This document shows, in pieces, positions 19,646 through 29,019 of a DNA stretch of 47,801 bases. The stretch spans positions 1 through 47,801 of the forward strand of contig NZ_BAET01000027.1 in the NCBI RefSeq assembly GCF_000252165.1, given 5' to 3'. The first letter of the stretch is position 1. The number at the start of each line of letters is the position of its first letter. The position numbers and the translations under genes were made by a program. The stretch is from Glaciecola punicea ACAM 611. GTDB taxonomy: Bacteria; Pseudomonadota; Gammaproteobacteria; Enterobacterales; Alteromonadaceae. The notes under the pieces were generated by a model. That model had not been told where the DNA came from, made no database searches, and was given only the letters and a program-made list of their open reading frames with translations.

Positions 19646-20599
19646 TTATCCTCGAGGATGGTGATTTTTCACCAAAGATTGCAGCCTCTGAGTGGCTACA
19701 TGGGTGTAAATTTGAGTAGTTGATAAATCAGAATGTCCTAGCAACATTTGTACAACTCTTAAATCGGCGCCGTGATTAAGCAGATGAGTCGCAAAAGCAT
19801 GCCGTAATGTATGCGGAGAAAGTGTAGTGCCAATGCCCGCTACAGCTGCATAATGTTTAATCCGGTGCCAGAAGGTCTGCCGAGTCATTAACTGCCCTCG
19901 CTTGCTTGGAAATACCGCACTAATTGGCCTCTTTAATAACTCAGGTCGTGCAAACTTTATATAGTACTCTAAGCTTGATAGCGCTTCTTCACCCATGGGC
20001 ACTAAGCGCTCTTTGCCCCCTTTTCCAGTGACTCTAATAACGCCTTGCTGTAGACCAATCTCATGCATTTGCAGATTAACTAATTCACTGACCCTTATGC
20101 CCGTTGCGTACAATAGTTCTAGCATTGCCTTGTCACGCATTTGAATGGGCTCGCTTATATTAGGCGCATCCAGCAAACTCTCTACCTGCTTTTCAGACAA
20201 AGTGCCTGGTAAATATTGCGGTAGCTTAGGATTTTTAATGGCACTAACAGGATTTGTTTGGCGTTTTTTAGTGGCGACTAAATCGACGTAAAATGCGCGA
20301 CTGGAGCTGAGCAACCTAGCCGTTGAGCGCTGGCTAAATGATTGCTCGACCCTAACTGCTAAGTACGCCTGCACGTGTGATTCGGTGGCATCTAGCAGCG
20401 ACAGCTTGTCAAAGTAACGCTGTAAAAACAACGCCCATTTATTTAAGTCGCTTTTATACGCGCTCACGGTGTTATTGCTAAGGCCTTTTTCGACCCACAG
20501 CATGTTGATGAAATCTTCGATTAACTCTTCATTTTCAAGCGATAACGTAGTTTTCGCTAGCTGCTGGTTGAAGGCCTTTCCTACTATATTTTCTGCCAT
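19646..20599 (-). CDS. xerD: Site-specific tyrosine recombinase XerD
   Basis: XerD acts with XerC at dif to resolve chromosome dimers at the septum, under FtsK control. All six catalytic residues are present: R169 (TGIRVSEL), K193 (GKGGKERLV), H263 and R266 (SPHTLRHAF), H289 (LGHSDLS) and the nucleophile Y298 (TTQIYTHV). The product is 317 residues against 298 in E. coli; the excess is about 20 residues at the N-terminus before the core-binding domain, so the start may be further in, although no better ATG is visible. The ribosome-binding site is weak. An unusual 11-bp tandem array sits 55 bp upstream of this start. Confidence 0.95.
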   Translation of the reverse strand: MAENIVGKAFNQQLAKTTLSLENEELIEDFINMLWVEKGLSNNTVSAYKSDLNKWALFLQRYFDKLSLLDATESHVQAYLAVRVEQSFSQRSTARLLSSSRAFYVDLVATKKRQTNPVSAIKNPKLPQYLPGTLSEKQVESLLDAPNISEPIQMRDKAMLELLYATGIRVSELVNLQMHEIGLQQGVIRVTGKGGKERLVPMGEEALSSLEYYIKFARPELLKRPISAVFPSKRGQLMTRQTFWHRIKHYAAVAGIGTTLSPHTLRHAFATHLLNHGADLRVVQMLLGHSDLSTTQIYTHVATQRLQSLVKNHHPRG

Positions 20600-20654
20600 A
20601 TTTTGCCGTTACGTTTACCCTTATGGTGGCCGTTGGCTCTACCATATCCGTGAT

Positions 20655-20786
20655 TATACCTTTGCTATACCTTGGTTATACCTTGGTTATACCTTGGTTA
20701 TACCTTGGTTATACCTTGGTTATACCTTGGTTATACCTTGGCTATACCTTGGTTATACCTTGGTTATACCTTGGTTATACCCTAGC
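20655..20786. repeat. Twelve-copy 11-bp tandem array upstream of xerD
   Basis: Twelve head-to-tail units of 11 bp fill 132 bp without gaps. Nine are exactly TATACCTTGGT. Unit 8 ends GC, the first reads TATACCTTTGC and the last TATACCCTAGC, the usual pattern of decayed edge copies around a homogeneous centre. The array lies between the djlA stop and the xerD start. Read toward xerD, each junction gives TATAAC, a near -10 hexamer, every 11 bp, about one helical turn. No spacers are present, so it is not a CRISPR. Function unknown; copy number is likely to vary by replication slippage. Confidence 0.97.
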
Positions 20787-20880
20787 AATACTCCGATAGT
20801 ACCAAGCTTACATTTTGCCAGCCACAATAGTACTTTTCTGGTATTGACACTAACCGTACACATATTTTATAAATACACGA

Positions 20881-21735
20881 CTATTTCATGCCGCGTGTTT
20901 CTTTAATCAGCTCATAGGCCGCTTGAATATCTTGCGCTTTACCCTTAGCCAACTCAAGCGCTTCTGCAGGTAAGCCTTTGGCACTCAATTTGTCGGGATG
21001 GTGCAGAGTCATTTGTTTTTTATAAGCACGTTTAATCGCTTTGTCATCATCAGTCTGGGCTACGCCCAAAATGCGATAGGCATCTTGCAAAGAATGACTT
21101 GAAGAGTAAGTGCTGTGACTTTGATGAGAGCCGCCATGCTGCTGGCTATTGTGCGCGCCGCGCTGCCTAAAGCGCTGACCCGCTTCGTACGTACTGATCA
21201 AAAAATGCAGGTCTTGACGAGAAAAATGCAGGCTGCGCGCGACTTTCTCAAGCACCTCTAACTCTGGCGGCGTTATTCGCCCATCGGCGCATGAAGCGCT
21301 TATCAATATTTCTAAAAACATTTGCAAGACATCACGACGCCCGCCACAGTGCTTTTTGAATTCATCGAGCATAGGCGCTAACGCAAAGTCTTTAGCCTTA
21401 CCATCTCGAAATGCATGCTGAGCTGCTTGGCGAGTATCACCGTTTAGCTTCATATTGTCCATAAGTGCAGAGGCTACTGCTATTTCGTCAGGGGTAACTT
21501 TGCCATCGGCCTTACACACGTGACCTAGGGCTGAGAAGAGGGCGTGAAAAAAAACGGATTGACGCTGGATCCCATCTTGCGATGAAAAAAATTGCGCGAA
21601 CCTGCCGCGTTTAGAGAAATCTTTCCCATAGCCTATATCAAACATATGCCCGACAAATAAACCAAGCACAAGGCCTGGCCACTTTAAAAATATAAGTCCT
21701 AACAGCGCACCTATTATTTTACCGTAAATATTCAT
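20881..21735 (-). CDS. djlA: Co-chaperone DjlA (membrane-anchored J-domain protein)
   Basis: DjlA is an inner-membrane DnaJ-type co-chaperone that stimulates DnaK and is linked to capsule and envelope stress signalling. From ATG 21735 the product is 284 residues (E. coli 271). It has a single N-terminal membrane helix (about 6-30, ending at GHMFD, a family hallmark), a central TerB-like helical domain (about 55-170), a linker rich in Q, H and S, and a C-terminal J-domain with HPD at 246-248. The ATG follows GGGGA; a longer frame from 21858 adds 41 residues with no similarity. It diverges from lptD, as in E. coli. Confidence 0.94.
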   Translation of the reverse strand: MNIYGKIIGALLGLIFLKWPGLVLGLFVGHMFDIGYGKDFSKRGRFAQFFSSQDGIQRQSVFFHALFSALGHVCKADGKVTPDEIAVASALMDNMKLNGDTRQAAQHAFRDGKAKDFALAPMLDEFKKHCGGRRDVLQMFLEILISASCADGRITPPELEVLEKVARSLHFSRQDLHFLISTYEAGQRFRQRGAHNSQQHGGSHQSHSTYSSSHSLQDAYRILGVAQTDDDKAIKRAYKKQMTLHHPDKLSAKGLPAEALELAKGKAQDIQAAYELIKETRGMK

Positions 21736-22049
21736 AGTTCCCCGTGTGAGCGTGAACATGGTGACATGCTCCGCGCTGGTAACACTGCAAAAATAAAGCA
21801 GCGTGATTAGTGTAAGGTTCAAGGTGCCTAAATTAAAGTATTCACCGTGGAAAAACAAAGATTGTATTGAAATGTGAGCATTTAATCGATGTTTACCTAC
21901 TTTTTATGCTTTTTAGTCGTTTTTAGTTGGTTATTGCTCGCATAACCATTAATATTACAAGGCCTTCAGTCAGACCATTTTTCATAGGGGAGGCGCTAAT
22001 ATTTTCACTGTCAATAGCTTCATCATTAATGAGCGGTTCGTTACCAGCA
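21736..22049. other. Divergent regulatory region between djlA and lptD
   Basis: This 314-bp gap should hold the promoters for djlA (minus) and the lptD operon (plus). A weak candidate for lptD is TTGGTT, 17 bp, TAATAT at 21927-21955. If real it would exclude the TTG at 21927 as a start codon. I searched by eye for a σE-type promoter (GAACTT), known for lptD in E. coli, and did not find one. No gene seen. Confidence 0.4.
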
Positions 22050-24386
22050 ATGTCCAAACTCTATCGTCACACAACTGCTCGAAATCAAATAACCTACTTT
22101 GCTAAACGTTTACGTCCAGCGCTTCATGCTTTGACACTAGGCTGGCTGCTATGCGGCTCTGAGTTAAGCGCTGCCCAGCAGATTGAATCTGCACAAACTA
22201 TGAACCGAACCCCTAAAACTGACGGATCATTCAGTGTACCGGTTACCTGTATAACCCCTTCCTTTGTGTATGCAGCGCCCAAAGGGAGCAGCGGCAACAT
22301 CACGGTTAACTCTAATTCTGCCCTGCTCGTGAAAGACGCGCTAGCGGTATTTGAAGGTGATGTTTCAATTGTTAGCCCAATGTCGACTATTACCGCAAAT
22401 AGCGCAAACATTTTAGATAACGGACGAGAAATACGGGCCACAGGGAATGTGCAATATACCGACGCATTACTGCAAGTCAACAGCGAAGGGGTCGAGGTGA
22501 ACAGCAACTTAAAGCTACTGCAAATGCAAGAGACTAACTATAAAATTGCGGGCATAAGTGGCCGCGGCGGCGCTGAGTTATTGTCAATCTCACAAGAGCG
22601 CGGCGTAAGCCTTGAAAATGTCTCATTTACCACGTGCCCAGAAGGCAATGAAGATTGGAAAATCCAAGCTTCTGAAATATCAATTGAAAGCGGTAAGCCC
22701 TTTGGTGAAGCCTACAACACCCGTTTTTTTGTGGGCGGCTTGCCTATTTTCTATTTACCGTATTTCGCATTCCCTATTACGGCTGAGCGTCAGACAGGCT
22801 TTTTATTCCCGCAGTTTGGCAGCAGTTCCACCACCGGCCTTGAATGGGAGCAGCCTTTTTATTGGAATATAGCTGCGAATGTAGATGGCCTTATTTCCAC
22901 GCGCTTAATGACTAATCGCGGTGTACAGTTAAAAAGCGAATTTAGATACTTATTCGATAACCATGCCGGTGAGCTTCAGTTAGAGTACTTACCCAACGAC
23001 AACGGCAGGGTGACTGGTAAAGAGCGCTATTTCTATCGCTTCTTTCATCGTGGTAAGCTTAGCAACAACTGGTCTATAAGCGCCGACATTAGCGATCTAA
23101 GCGACGATAACTACATTATCGATTTGGGCTCTGACTTTTATAATCAGGCCGACACGCATTTGTCCCGCCAAGCAGGTGTTAACTTCAGTTCACAAGCACT
23201 CGACTTTTCGGTATTCGTGCGTGACTTTACCACCATTGGTGCATCAGCGAGCAATTATAGAGCCCTTCCAGAAGCAAAGCTCAATTACACCAATAGCCTT
23301 AACGAGTTGCTTAATGTGGGCGTAAAATCTGAGCTAGCGTATTTTGAAAACGACTCGCTTGTACTACCTGACGCGCTGCGATTCCATGTAGAACCTTCTA
23401 TAAGCATACCTTATCAGCGTGCGTGGGGTGAACTGCTCGCACAAGCCAGTGTTTTACACACTTATTACAAACAAGACTTAAAGGATGAAAACTTTGGCCT
23501 GTTAGAGGAAGAAGTTAATCGTACGCTCGGCCAAGCACGCTTATATGGCGCCTTAATATTCGAAAAACCCCAGCGTTTATTTGGTACAGATTACACGTTA
23601 ACCGTAGAGCCCAAAGCGCAATATTTGTTCACCAGCTTTGAGGAGCAAAGCAATATAGGTTTATACGACTCCACCGCTATATTAACCAATTTCAATAATT
23701 TATTTCGCGGTCAAGAATTTACTGGCTTAGACAGAATAAACGATAATAACCAAGTGACATTGGGTACCACTTCACGACTTATCGACAGCAGTAACAATGA
23801 GATTTTAATCGCTAGTATTGGTCAAATCCTTTATGTGCGTGACTCAGAACTAATAGACGGACGCCGAGAGGGAAATCGTTCATCGATAGCGGCCGAATTA
23901 GATTGGCAAGTGAACCAAAACTGGTTTCTACGCTCTGACATACAAGTAGGAAATCAGTCCAACCAAGTGGAACGTAGCGCACTGTCAACCGAATATAAAT
24001 TAGACCACAATAAGCTAGTGCAGATAAATCATCGATACATTCGCGAGCTATCTAATGAGCGAATTGACCAAGTAGGCGTGACGGCAAGCTGGCCAATAGC
24101 AGACAACTGGCATTGGGTAGGACGCTATTATCGCGATTTACAGCGCTCTAGGAGCATCGAAACCTTCATGGGCATTGAGTATGAAAGCTGCTGCTGGGCG
24201 TTACGTCTCACGCTGAGGCGAAACTTAGCGACACGCTTTAATAACAATGGCGTGCGTGATTTAAATGATTTCGACTCTGGCATAGGGTTACAATTTGTAT
24301 TTAAAGGAATGGGGAATAGTGACAGGAAAGTTGATATGCTTAGCCAAGGGCTATTTGGCTACCGTCAGCCGTTTGTACTGAATTAA
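22050..24386 (+). CDS. lptD: LPS-assembly protein LptD
   Basis: LptD is the outer-membrane beta-barrel that, plugged by LptE, inserts lipopolysaccharide into the outer leaflet. From ATG 22050 the product is 778 residues (E. coli 784). A signal peptide ends near SAA-QQ, a beta-jellyroll LptA-like domain follows, and the C-terminal two thirds is an aromatic-rich barrel (from about ISRRYLPYFAFP-type sequence at 235). The essential disulfide cysteines are recognisable: one in VTCITPS, one in FTTCPEGNEDW, and the CC pair in YESCCWALRL near the C-terminus. The frame stays open upstream to TTG 21927 and ATG 22029; I prefer 22050 from signal-peptide length, though no strong ribosome-binding site helps. 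surA follows 20 bp later. Confidence 0.92.
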   Translation: MSKLYRHTTARNQITYFAKRLRPALHALTLGWLLCGSELSAAQQIESAQTMNRTPKTDGSFSVPVTCITPSFVYAAPKGSSGNITVNSNSALLVKDALAVFEGDVSIVSPMSTITANSANILDNGREIRATGNVQYTDALLQVNSEGVEVNSNLKLLQMQETNYKIAGISGRGGAELLSISQERGVSLENVSFTTCPEGNEDWKIQASEISIESGKPFGEAYNTRFFVGGLPIFYLPYFAFPITAERQTGFLFPQFGSSSTTGLEWEQPFYWNIAANVDGLISTRLMTNRGVQLKSEFRYLFDNHAGELQLEYLPNDNGRVTGKERYFYRFFHRGKLSNNWSISADISDLSDDNYIIDLGSDFYNQADTHLSRQAGVNFSSQALDFSVFVRDFTTIGASASNYRALPEAKLNYTNSLNELLNVGVKSELAYFENDSLVLPDALRFHVEPSISIPYQRAWGELLAQASVLHTYYKQDLKDENFGLLEEEVNRTLGQARLYGALIFEKPQRLFGTDYTLTVEPKAQYLFTSFEEQSNIGLYDSTAILTNFNNLFRGQEFTGLDRINDNNQVTLGTTSRLIDSSNNEILIASIGQILYVRDSELIDGRREGNRSSIAAELDWQVNQNWFLRSDIQVGNQSNQVERSALSTEYKLDHNKLVQINHRYIRELSNERIDQVGVTASWPIADNWHWVGRYYRDLQRSRSIETFMGIEYESCCWALRLTLRRNLATRFNNNGVRDLNDFDSGIGLQFVFKGMGNSDRKVDMLSQGLFGYRQPFVLN

Positions 24387-24406
24387 TTTTTGACAATAGA
24401 GTGAAT

Positions 24407-25708
24407 ATGAAAAAGATATTACTAACCGTAACACTGCTACTAGCGTTTGGGCTAATGGCAACCAGCACCCCGAGTAATGCCCGTGAACTATTAGACAAAG
24501 TGGCCGTTATTGTCGACAAAGGCGTTGTGCTTGAAAGCGAAATTACCGACCTTATGCAAGGTGTAAAGGAAAACGCCGTCATAAATGGACAGACGCTACC
24601 GTCTGATGCTGCCCTTCGACGTCAAGCTATTGAACGTTTAATACTTGAAAATTTGCAGGCACAAATGGCAGCTAACATGGGCATTCAAGTTAGTGATCCA
24701 CAGTTAGATCAAACTATACAGAACATTGCCCAGCAGCAAAATATGAGCATGGCTGAGTTTCGAAATGAAATAAGCAAAGACGGCGTGGCCTTTGAAGTAT
24801 ATCGTGAACAGGTGAGAAGAGAACTAATAAGCGGCGAAGTCCGCCGCGCTAATGTCCGTCGTAGAGTATATATTACCGACCAAGAAGTAGACTCATTAAT
24901 GACCATCATTAATGAACAAGGCGCTCAGCAAGCCGAGTATCAGCTATCCCATATCCTAATTGATATTCCAGGTGATGCTTCTGAACAAATAGTAGGTGAA
25001 GCACGAGAGCGCGCTGAAAAGATTTTAGAACTACTAGGCAGTGGCTCAGACTTTGCCCGTTTAGCAATTGGTGCTTCATCTGGTCCTAAGGCACTTGAAG
25101 GTGGAGACATGGGCTGGATGAATATTAATGCCATGCCGACTTTGTTTGCTGAAGCGGTGGGCAATAAACAGAAAGACGAAGTGATTGGTCCGATTAGAAG
25201 TGGCGCAGGTTTTCACATACTCAAAATCGCAGACACCCGCGGTGTAGAAATTGTAGAAGTGGAAGAAGTTAACGCTCGCCATATACTTATATCGCCTTCT
25301 ATTATATTGAGCGACGCAAAAGCCGAACAAATGCTGACGGAGTTTAGAACTGAGTTAATTGAAGGCAATGCGGATTTTGCCGAGTTAGCCAAGCAGCATA
25401 GTCAAGATCCCGGTTCAGCGCTGCGAGGCGGCGTACTTGGTTGGAATGACCCCAGTATTTATGTACCTGAATTTAAGCAATCATTGGCATCTTTGCAAAA
25501 AGACGAGTACAGCATGCCCATTCGTACAGTACATGGTTGGCACTTAATTCAGCTAATCGACAGGCGAGTAGACGATGCAACCGAAAAGCGCAAGAAGGAC
25601 CGCGCTTATCAACTCATATTTAATCGTAAGTTCCAAGAAGAGACCGACGCATGGCTGCGAGAAATGCGCGACCAAGCATACATCGAAGTCTTAGACGAGA
25701 ATGCATAA
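24407..25708 (+). CDS. surA: Periplasmic chaperone and peptidyl-prolyl isomerase SurA
   Basis: SurA carries unfolded outer-membrane proteins, including LptD, across the periplasm to the BAM complex. The product has a signal peptide (residues about 1-25, cleaved after SNA), an N-terminal helical chaperone domain with LDKVAVIVDKGVVLESEI, and two parvulin domains. The first begins near SHILIDIP with GGDMGWM and the second near ARHILISPS with LRGGVLGW. The C-terminal helix completes the fold. Length (433 from this ATG) fits E. coli (428). A GTG at 24401 is two codons upstream. The reading frame ends directly against pdxA. Confidence 0.95.
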   Translation: MKKILLTVTLLLAFGLMATSTPSNARELLDKVAVIVDKGVVLESEITDLMQGVKENAVINGQTLPSDAALRRQAIERLILENLQAQMAANMGIQVSDPQLDQTIQNIAQQQNMSMAEFRNEISKDGVAFEVYREQVRRELISGEVRRANVRRRVYITDQEVDSLMTIINEQGAQQAEYQLSHILIDIPGDASEQIVGEARERAEKILELLGSGSDFARLAIGASSGPKALEGGDMGWMNINAMPTLFAEAVGNKQKDEVIGPIRSGAGFHILKIADTRGVEIVEVEEVNARHILISPSIILSDAKAEQMLTEFRTELIEGNADFAELAKQHSQDPGSALRGGVLGWNDPSIYVPEFKQSLASLQKDEYSMPIRTVHGWHLIQLIDRRVDDATEKRKKDRAYQLIFNRKFQEETDAWLREMRDQAYIEVLDENA

Positions 25709-26722
25709 GTGACGGTATCAAATCAGCTTGATGCGCGCAAATCAGCCATTAAACTTGCCGTTACGCCAGGGGAACCTGCTGGTATCGGGCCTGACCTTAT
25801 TATTATGTTAGCCGAGCAAGAGTGGGAGGCACAGCTGGTGATATTCGCTGACAGAGACTTGCTGCGCGCACGAGCGGCTCTGTTGGGCAAGAAGATAGAC
25901 ATTATCCCGTACTCAAAAGGCATGGACTACATTCAGAAGCCGGGCGAAATAATTGTAAACCATGTGCCCTGTGCAAAGGAGCCAATTGCCGGAATACTCG
26001 ACAGTGAAAACGGACATTATGTCGTGAACACACTGCGCTTAGCCTGCGAAGCTAATATGGAAGGCGAGTTTAACGCGGTGGTAACAGGTCCAGTGCACAA
26101 AGGGATCATAAACAAAGCTGGCGTGTCTTTTAGCGGGCACACCGAATATTTTGCGGTGCAGTCTAACACGGCAGACGTCGTAATGATGCTCGCCACAGAC
26201 GGTTTACGCGTGTGTTTAGCGACTACCCACATCCCGCTAGCTTACGTTAGCAAAGCCATTACGCGTGAAAGAATTGAGAAGGTGGTTGGCATTATGCATG
26301 CCGACTTACAACAAAAATTTGGCATTGAACATCCCACCATTTATGTTTGTGGACTCAATCCGCATGCGGGTGAAGATGGACATTTAGGCCGTGAAGAGAT
26401 TGAGGTCATTACGCCGGCCCTCGACCGCCTGCGTGAATCTGGAATGAACCTAGTTGGACCGTTGCCTGCAGATACTATTTTTCAACCCAAGTATTTAGAA
26501 AAAGCAGATGCGGTGTTAGCGATGTATCATGACCAGGGTTTACCCGTATTAAAGTTTAAAGGCTTTGGTAACTCAGTCAATATAACACTTGGCCTACCTT
26601 TTATTCGCACTTCTGTTGACCACGGCACCGCCACCGATTTAGCCGGCACAGGACAGGCTGATACAGGCAGTATGGCGCGAGCGATTAATAAAGCGATTAA
26701 GCTTGCTAAGCTAAAACTGTGA
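25709..26722 (+). CDS. pdxA: 4-hydroxythreonine-4-phosphate dehydrogenase
   Basis: PdxA oxidises 4-phosphohydroxy-L-threonine with NAD(P) to the unstable precursor that PdxJ uses to form pyridoxine phosphate. The 337-residue product (E. coli 329) shows [13 protein letters not shown] near the N-terminus, [21 protein letters not shown], the metal-ligand histidines around [26 protein letters not shown] and the C-terminal [16 protein letters not shown]. It begins with GTG immediately after the surA stop codon, a tight coupling also seen in E. coli. It is followed by rsmA with 0-9 bp between them, depending on the start used. Confidence 0.96.
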   Translation: MTVSNQLDARKSAIKLAVTPGEPAGIGPDLIIMLAEQEWEAQLVIFADRDLLRARAALLGKKIDIIPYSKGMDYIQKPGEIIVNHVPCAKEPIAGILDSENGHYVVNTLRLACEANMEGEFNAVVTGPVHKGIINKAGVSFSGHTEYFAVQSNTADVVMMLATDGLRVCLATTHIPLAYVSKAITRERIEKVVGIMHADLQQKFGIEHPTIYVCGLNPHAGEDGHLGREEIEVITPALDRLRESGMNLVGPLPADTIFQPKYLEKADAVLAMYHDQGLPVLKFKGFGNSVNITLGLPFIRTSVDHGTATDLAGTGQADTGSMARAINKAIKLAKLKL

Positions 26723-26731
26723 GTGCAGCAA

Positions 26732-27604
26732 ATGAGCAATAAACACTTAGGACATACGGCACGCAAACGCTTTGGCCAAAACTTCCTGCACGACGAGTAT
26801 ATAATAGATAAAATTGTCAGTGCGATAGGGCCTAAACATGACGATAATATTGTTGAAATAGGACCTGGTTTAGGTGCGCTAACTGAACCTGTCGCAGAAC
26901 TTGTCGATTTTTTCACCGTGATAGAACTAGACAGGGATTTAGCCGCCAGGCTTCGCTCTCATCCGTTTATCCGCGATAAACTGACGGTAGTGGAGCAAGA
27001 CGCACTTAAATTTGATTTTTCACAACTTCGTCAGTCACAGAAAAAGATAAGAGTGTTTGGTAATCTTCCATACAACATTTCTACTCCTTTAATGTTTCAT
27101 TTATTTAAATACTGTGAACATATACAAGATATGCATTTTATGCTGCAGCATGAAGTTGTGCAGCGCTTATGCGCAAAAAGTGGCAGCAAGCTTTATGGTC
27201 GTTTGTCGGTTATGGCGCAGTACTATTGCAGTGCGGTGCCTGTTGTAATGGTGCCGCCAAGTGCATTTAAGCCGGCGCCAAAGGTCGACTCGGCCGTAGT
27301 AAGATTGAGCCCGCGAAGCTTACCACAATATGCGGTTAGCTCAGTTGCCAGCCTTCAAGCCATAGTCACAGCCGCGTTTAATCAACGTAGAAAAACAATA
27401 CGAAACAGCCTAAAGAACCTATTAAGTGAAGCTCAAATTGTGGCATTGGATATAGACCCAGAAAGCCGCGCTGAGCAAATCACTATAGCGCAATTTGCCA
27501 AGCTAGCGAATGCCTTTCATAACGCTTCGCAAGCACCTTCGCATGAACCTTCACACAAGGTTGCACAAGAGATATCAAGCCATGACCCCCGCCATTCAGA
27601 TTAA
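26732..27604 (+). CDS. rsmA: 16S rRNA (adenine1518/1519-N6)-dimethyltransferase RsmA (KsgA)
   Basis: RsmA dimethylates two adjacent adenines near the 3' end of 16S rRNA late in 30S assembly. Motifs are [18 protein letters not shown]-binding [23 protein letters not shown], and the catalytic NLPYN in [13 protein letters not shown]. The C-terminal region has [17 protein letters not shown] took ATG 26732 because the distance to ARKRFGQNF then matches the family; GTG 26723 is in frame. The product is 290 residues against 273, owing to a low-complexity tail rich in S, H and P ([15 protein letters not shown]) that overlaps the apaG start by 23 bp. Confidence 0.95.
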   Translation: MSNKHLGHTARKRFGQNFLHDEYIIDKIVSAIGPKHDDNIVEIGPGLGALTEPVAELVDFFTVIELDRDLAARLRSHPFIRDKLTVVEQDALKFDFSQLRQSQKKIRVFGNLPYNISTPLMFHLFKYCEHIQDMHFMLQHEVVQRLCAKSGSKLYGRLSVMAQYYCSAVPVVMVPPSAFKPAPKVDSAVVRLSPRSLPQYAVSSVASLQAIVTAAFNQRRKTIRNSLKNLLSEAQIVALDIDPESRAEQITIAQFAKLANAFHNASQAPSHEPSHKVAQEISSHDPRHSD

Positions 27605-27956
27605 AGTGACCAGTAAATACTTGGGCAAACAAGACCAAGATAAGAGCCCGCAAATGTATGTGTTTAGCTATACGGTGAATATTACCAATACCAGCAAAGA
27701 GAATGTGAAACTCCTTAGCCGCTATTGGCTGATCACTAACGGTGATGGCGAAAAAGTAGAGGTTGAAGGCGACGGCGTGATAGGTGAACAGCCCGTTATC
27801 GCCCCTAATCAAACGTATTCGTACACGAGTGCCTCAATGTTAAAAACAGCCGTAGGCACTATGCAAGGTTTTTATAAGTTTCAAGCACACAACCAAGACA
27901 ATTTTAAAACCCCTATTCCTGTGTTTAGCTTAGCGGTTCCTAACAGCCTTCATTAA
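27582..27956 (+). CDS. apaG: ApaG protein (ApaG/F-box-associated domain)
   Basis: ApaG is a small beta-sandwich protein of the fibronectin-like ApaG domain family, linked to Co2+ resistance and Ap4A metabolism by context; its biochemical role is unsettled. The 124-residue product matches the E. coli length of 125. Characteristic sequences are [40 protein letters not shown] and [13 protein letters not shown]. The ATG at 27582 lies inside the end of rsmA behind AAGAGA, giving a 23-bp overlap. The open frame extends upstream to 27510, but those residues do not resemble the family. Confidence 0.95.
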   Translation: MTPAIQIKVTSKYLGKQDQDKSPQMYVFSYTVNITNTSKENVKLLSRYWLITNGDGEKVEVEGDGVIGEQPVIAPNQTYSYTSASMLKTAVGTMQGFYKFQAHNQDNFKTPIPVFSLAVPNSLH

Positions 27957-27999
27957 TGTGGTATGTGAATCGTGCAAAACCCTACAAAAAGGTGACAAT

Positions 28000-28821
28000 T
28001 TGAAGAATTTTGTAGTGGGTGATATTCAAGGCTGTTACAAAGGCTTAATTAAACTGCTCAAAAAAGCCGATTTTGATCCCCTCACCGATAAATTATGGGC
28101 GGTAGGTGATTTGGTGGCGCGCGGTCCAGACAGTTTAGCGACAATGGAGTACCTATACGATTTAGGCCCTCATTTCAACACTGTTCTTGGCAATCATGAT
28201 TTGCATTTAATTGCCTGTGCTTTTGGAGTCGGCAAAGCAAAGACACAAGACAAACTTGCGCCGCTATTGAAGCATAAGAACTTGCCTAAATTCATTGATT
28301 TTTTACTTGCCAAGCCGCTTGCAATCTCTCCCCTTAAAAACACCTTAATTACACACGCTGGTTTGTACCCAAAGTGGTCTATTAAAAAAGCACGTAAACT
28401 CTCTCTTGAAGTAGAAACTAAATTACAGGGAAAGCAAGTAGCACACTTCTTAAACAATATGTATGGCAATCTGCCTAACGTATGGAGTAAAGATTTAAAA
28501 GATTCCGCGCGTGACCGCTTTATCGTTAACGCATTTACCCGCATGAGATTTATACACGATGATTTAAGTTTAGACTTTGGCACTAAGTGTCATCCAAGAA
28601 ATGCAAGTGAGCATTTACAGCCTTGGTTTAATCATGAGAACAGCTCTCTTAAACCATCCCAATCACTTTTATTCGGACATTGGGCTTCCTTGTTAGGTGA
28701 AGTGCCTACTACGCTTCCAGTTGACGCTAAGGTGATAGCCTTAGACACTGGCTTTGTCTGGGGCAATAAGATGCGTTTGTATTGCTTAGAATCTCAAGAA
28801 TTTTTCCATCACTACGCGTAA
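28000..28821 (+). CDS. apaH: Bis(5'-nucleosyl)-tetraphosphatase, symmetrical
   Basis: ApaH splits Ap4A into two ADP and also removes Np4 caps from RNA. It is a calcineurin-type metallophosphatase with GDIQGCYKG at 7-15, GDLVARGPDS, GNHDLHL and THAGLYPKW as metal-binding motifs, and MYGNLPNVW plus FTRMRF as family markers. I chose the TTG at 28000: AAAGGTGA lies just upstream and translation then starts at KNFVVGDIQG, as in other ApaH proteins (273 residues here, about 280 usual). A GTG at 27958, two bases after the apaG stop codon, would add 14 residues with no family match. Confidence 0.94.
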   Translation: MKNFVVGDIQGCYKGLIKLLKKADFDPLTDKLWAVGDLVARGPDSLATMEYLYDLGPHFNTVLGNHDLHLIACAFGVGKAKTQDKLAPLLKHKNLPKFIDFLLAKPLAISPLKNTLITHAGLYPKWSIKKARKLSLEVETKLQGKQVAHFLNNMYGNLPNVWSKDLKDSARDRFIVNAFTRMRFIHDDLSLDFGTKCHPRNASEHLQPWFNHENSSLKPSQSLLFGHWASLLGEVPTTLPVDAKVIALDTGFVWGNKMRLYCLESQEFFHHYA

Positions 28822-28892
28822 AGGTTTTCCTATTATTTACGATATAGGCTTAATCGATATTTTAAGTTTCAGCATGCTATTTTGGAGTTTTC

Positions 28893-28931
28893 ATGAGGAT
28901 CACATTAGCTATTCGGGTAATAGGCAAATGA
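28893..28931 (+). pseudogene. 12-codon frame resembling the start of folA (possible remnant)
   Basis: Behind GGAG at 28884-28887, an ATG opens MRITLAIRVIGK and then stops. Dihydrofolate reductases begin with a pattern like M-I-S-L-I-A-A-L-A-x-x-R-V-I-G-K/M, and folA adjoins apaH in E. coli. The frame could be the 5' end of a folA gene with about four internal codons and nearly everything else deleted. A short real peptide or chance are alternatives. The resemblance covers only about ten residues, so confidence is low. Confidence 0.3.
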
Positions 28932-28982
28932 TGCTGAACAAGCCGCCGAAGTAATAAACAAAGAAGTTACAACAATATATAT

Positions 28983-29016
28983 AAGAGGACAAAGCTTTTA
29001 AGCTCAGCCCTCTTTT
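28983..29016 (+). terminator. Intrinsic terminator after the lptD-apaH operon
   Basis: AAGAGG (28983-28988) pairs with CCTCTT (29009-29014), and inside it AGCTT pairs with AAGCT, giving a hairpin with one internal loop. On the plus strand it is followed by a T-rich run through 29026. It lies 160 bp after apaH and abuts the stop of the convergent methyltransferase gene. Confidence 0.7.
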
Positions 29017-29019
29017 GCT

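Noticed and set aside
20655-20786. The tandem array as a CRISPR
   Set aside because: Units are contiguous 11-mers without spacers and no cas gene is nearby.
20469-20906. Plus-strand 145-codon frame running through the 11-bp array with an 11-residue repeating protein pattern
   Set aside because: It is antisense to the start of xerD, owes its length to the repeat having no stop in this frame, and has no ribosome-binding site or family match.
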